Assembly: GCA_001017865.1 (NCBI GenBank)
Contig: LATQ01000114.1
Span: forward strand, 1-16,019
Direction of reading: 5' to 3'
DNA length: 16,019 bases
Origin: Rhodococcus sp. IITR03
GTDB lineage: Bacteria; Actinomycetota; Actinomycetes; Mycobacteriales; Mycobacteriaceae
The position numbers and the translations under genes were made by a program. Below, in pieces: positions 15,421 through 16,019 of this stretch (positions are counted from its first letter, which is position 1; each line of letters begins with the position of its first letter). The notes below the pieces were generated by a model that was not told the DNA's origin, searched no databases, and worked only from the letters and a program-made list of their open reading frames with translations.

Positions 15421-16019
15421 ATGACGCACTGGCCGGACAGACCGATCTGCGCGTTCGATCTCGAGACCACCGACCGGGATCCCCGCAACGCCCGCATCGT
15501 CACGGCCTGCGTCGCGACCTTCGACGGCGACCGCATCGACACACGCTCGTGGCTGCTCGATCCGGGTATCGCGATACCCGAGGAGACCACCGCGATCCAC
15601 GGCATCACCACCGCCCACGCCCGCGCCGAAGGACTCGACTATCTCGAGGGATACAAGCAGATCCGGCAGGCCGTGAGCGACGCGTGGGCGCGCGGCCACA
15701 TCGTCGTCGCGTTCAACGCCAGCTACGACCTGACGGTTCTCGACGCCGAAGGACGCCGGCTCGGCCTGACGGGCCTCGACATCGGCACGGTCGTCGACCC
15801 GTACGTCATCGACCGGGAGATGGACCGCAGCCGTCCCGGCAGACGCACGCTGCAGGCGGTGTGCGAGGCGTACGGGGTGCCGCTGCCGAATCCGCACGAG
15901 GCCGAGGCGACGCGCTCGCCGCCGGCCACCTGACCCGCGCGCTCGTGGCGAGATTCCCGAGCTCGCCGAACTCGACACTCATGGACGATCAGCCGCCTGG
16001 CACGCGAACGCAACGAGCT
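15421..16019 (+). pseudogene. DEDDh 3'-5' exonuclease (DnaQ/epsilon-like), frameshifted C-terminus, runs off right edge
   Basis: This nuclease removes nucleotides from DNA or RNA 3' ends. The first 160 residues are intact: FDLETTDRDP (ExoI, Asp and Glu), then ATTAIHGITTAHARAEGL-like sequence (here EETTAIHGITTAHARAEG), VAFNASYDLTVLDAEGRRLG (ExoII Asp) and AVCEAYGVPLPNPHEAEGDAL (ExoIII His and Asp, only after repair). The ATG at 15421 follows GAGGACAGAAC with an adequate spacer. From about 15903 the frame changes several times: near 15903-15908, 15948-15952, 15972-15976, 15988-15991 and 16001-16004. Repair yields GDALAAGHLTRALVA, EIPELAELDTLMDDQAAWHA and ERNEL, typical of the family. The gene probably continues beyond the window. 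It follows the lipoprotein by 109 bases on the same strand. Confidence 0.85.

Noticed and set aside
14202..15611. 469-codon open frame on the minus strand
   Set aside because: It is antisense to the lipoprotein and exonuclease and only partly overlaps ligC out of frame; no recognisable domain.
1..16019. CRISPR arrays, tRNA or rRNA genes, insertion sequences, attachment sites
   Set aside because: No regularly spaced repeats, cloverleaf-like stretches, transposase motifs or terminal inverted repeats were seen by eye; a covariance-model search was not possible.

Overview
The window is high-GC actinobacterial DNA, most likely from a mycolic-acid genus close to Rhodococcus (Mycobacteriales). The genus is inferred from gene content: an F420-dependent glucose-6-phosphate dehydrogenase, an LdtMt2-type L,D-transpeptidase, a WS/DGAT acyltransferase, a ferredoxin-fused FprB reductase, an LppU-type lipoprotein and a LigC/Prim-PolC pair. 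There are no rRNA or tRNA genes, insertion sequences, CRISPR arrays or phage modules, and no gene-free stretch over about 210 bases.

Layout. The left edge holds the start of fgd (minus), divergent from a DeoR-family regulator. An ArsR regulator and an SRPBCC protein follow as a two-gene operon with a clear operator inside its promoter. A minus-strand L,D-transpeptidase comes next, then a two-fold repeated ferredoxin-like barrel protein (minus), divergent from a WS/DGAT acyltransferase and PaaI-type thioesterase pair (plus). From about 5.8 to 14.7 kb nearly everything lies on the minus strand. Read in transcription order from the right it is ligC, Prim-PolC, a secreted protein, a serine hydrolase, dodecin, fprB, two small unknown proteins, an LLM flavin monooxygenase and a GAF-ANTAR regulator. 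At the right edge an LppU-like lipoprotein and a DEDDh 3'-5' exonuclease (running off the end) lie on the plus strand.

Functional themes. One is flavin and deazaflavin redox (Fgd, LLM oxidoreductase, FprB, dodecin). Others are DNA repair (LigC, Prim-PolC, the nearby exonuclease), acyl-lipid handling (WS/DGAT, thioesterase) and cell envelope (L,D-transpeptidase, secreted proteins).

Main caveat. Twelve of the 19 genes are split between reading frames. Nearly every break can be repaired by restoring one base, or occasionally two, often in a short G or C run. Broken genes include ones expected to be functional, and a compensating set of truncated genes is implausible. I read this as base-deletion error in the sequence rather than real gene decay, but the sequence alone cannot prove it. 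Broken genes are entered as pseudogenes because that is how the sequence reads, with the inferred intact product described.

I did not find a convincing wholly new system. The most interesting items are the LigC/Prim-PolC locus with an exonuclease nearby, several candidate operators and hairpins, and two small cysteine-containing proteins visible only after frame repair.
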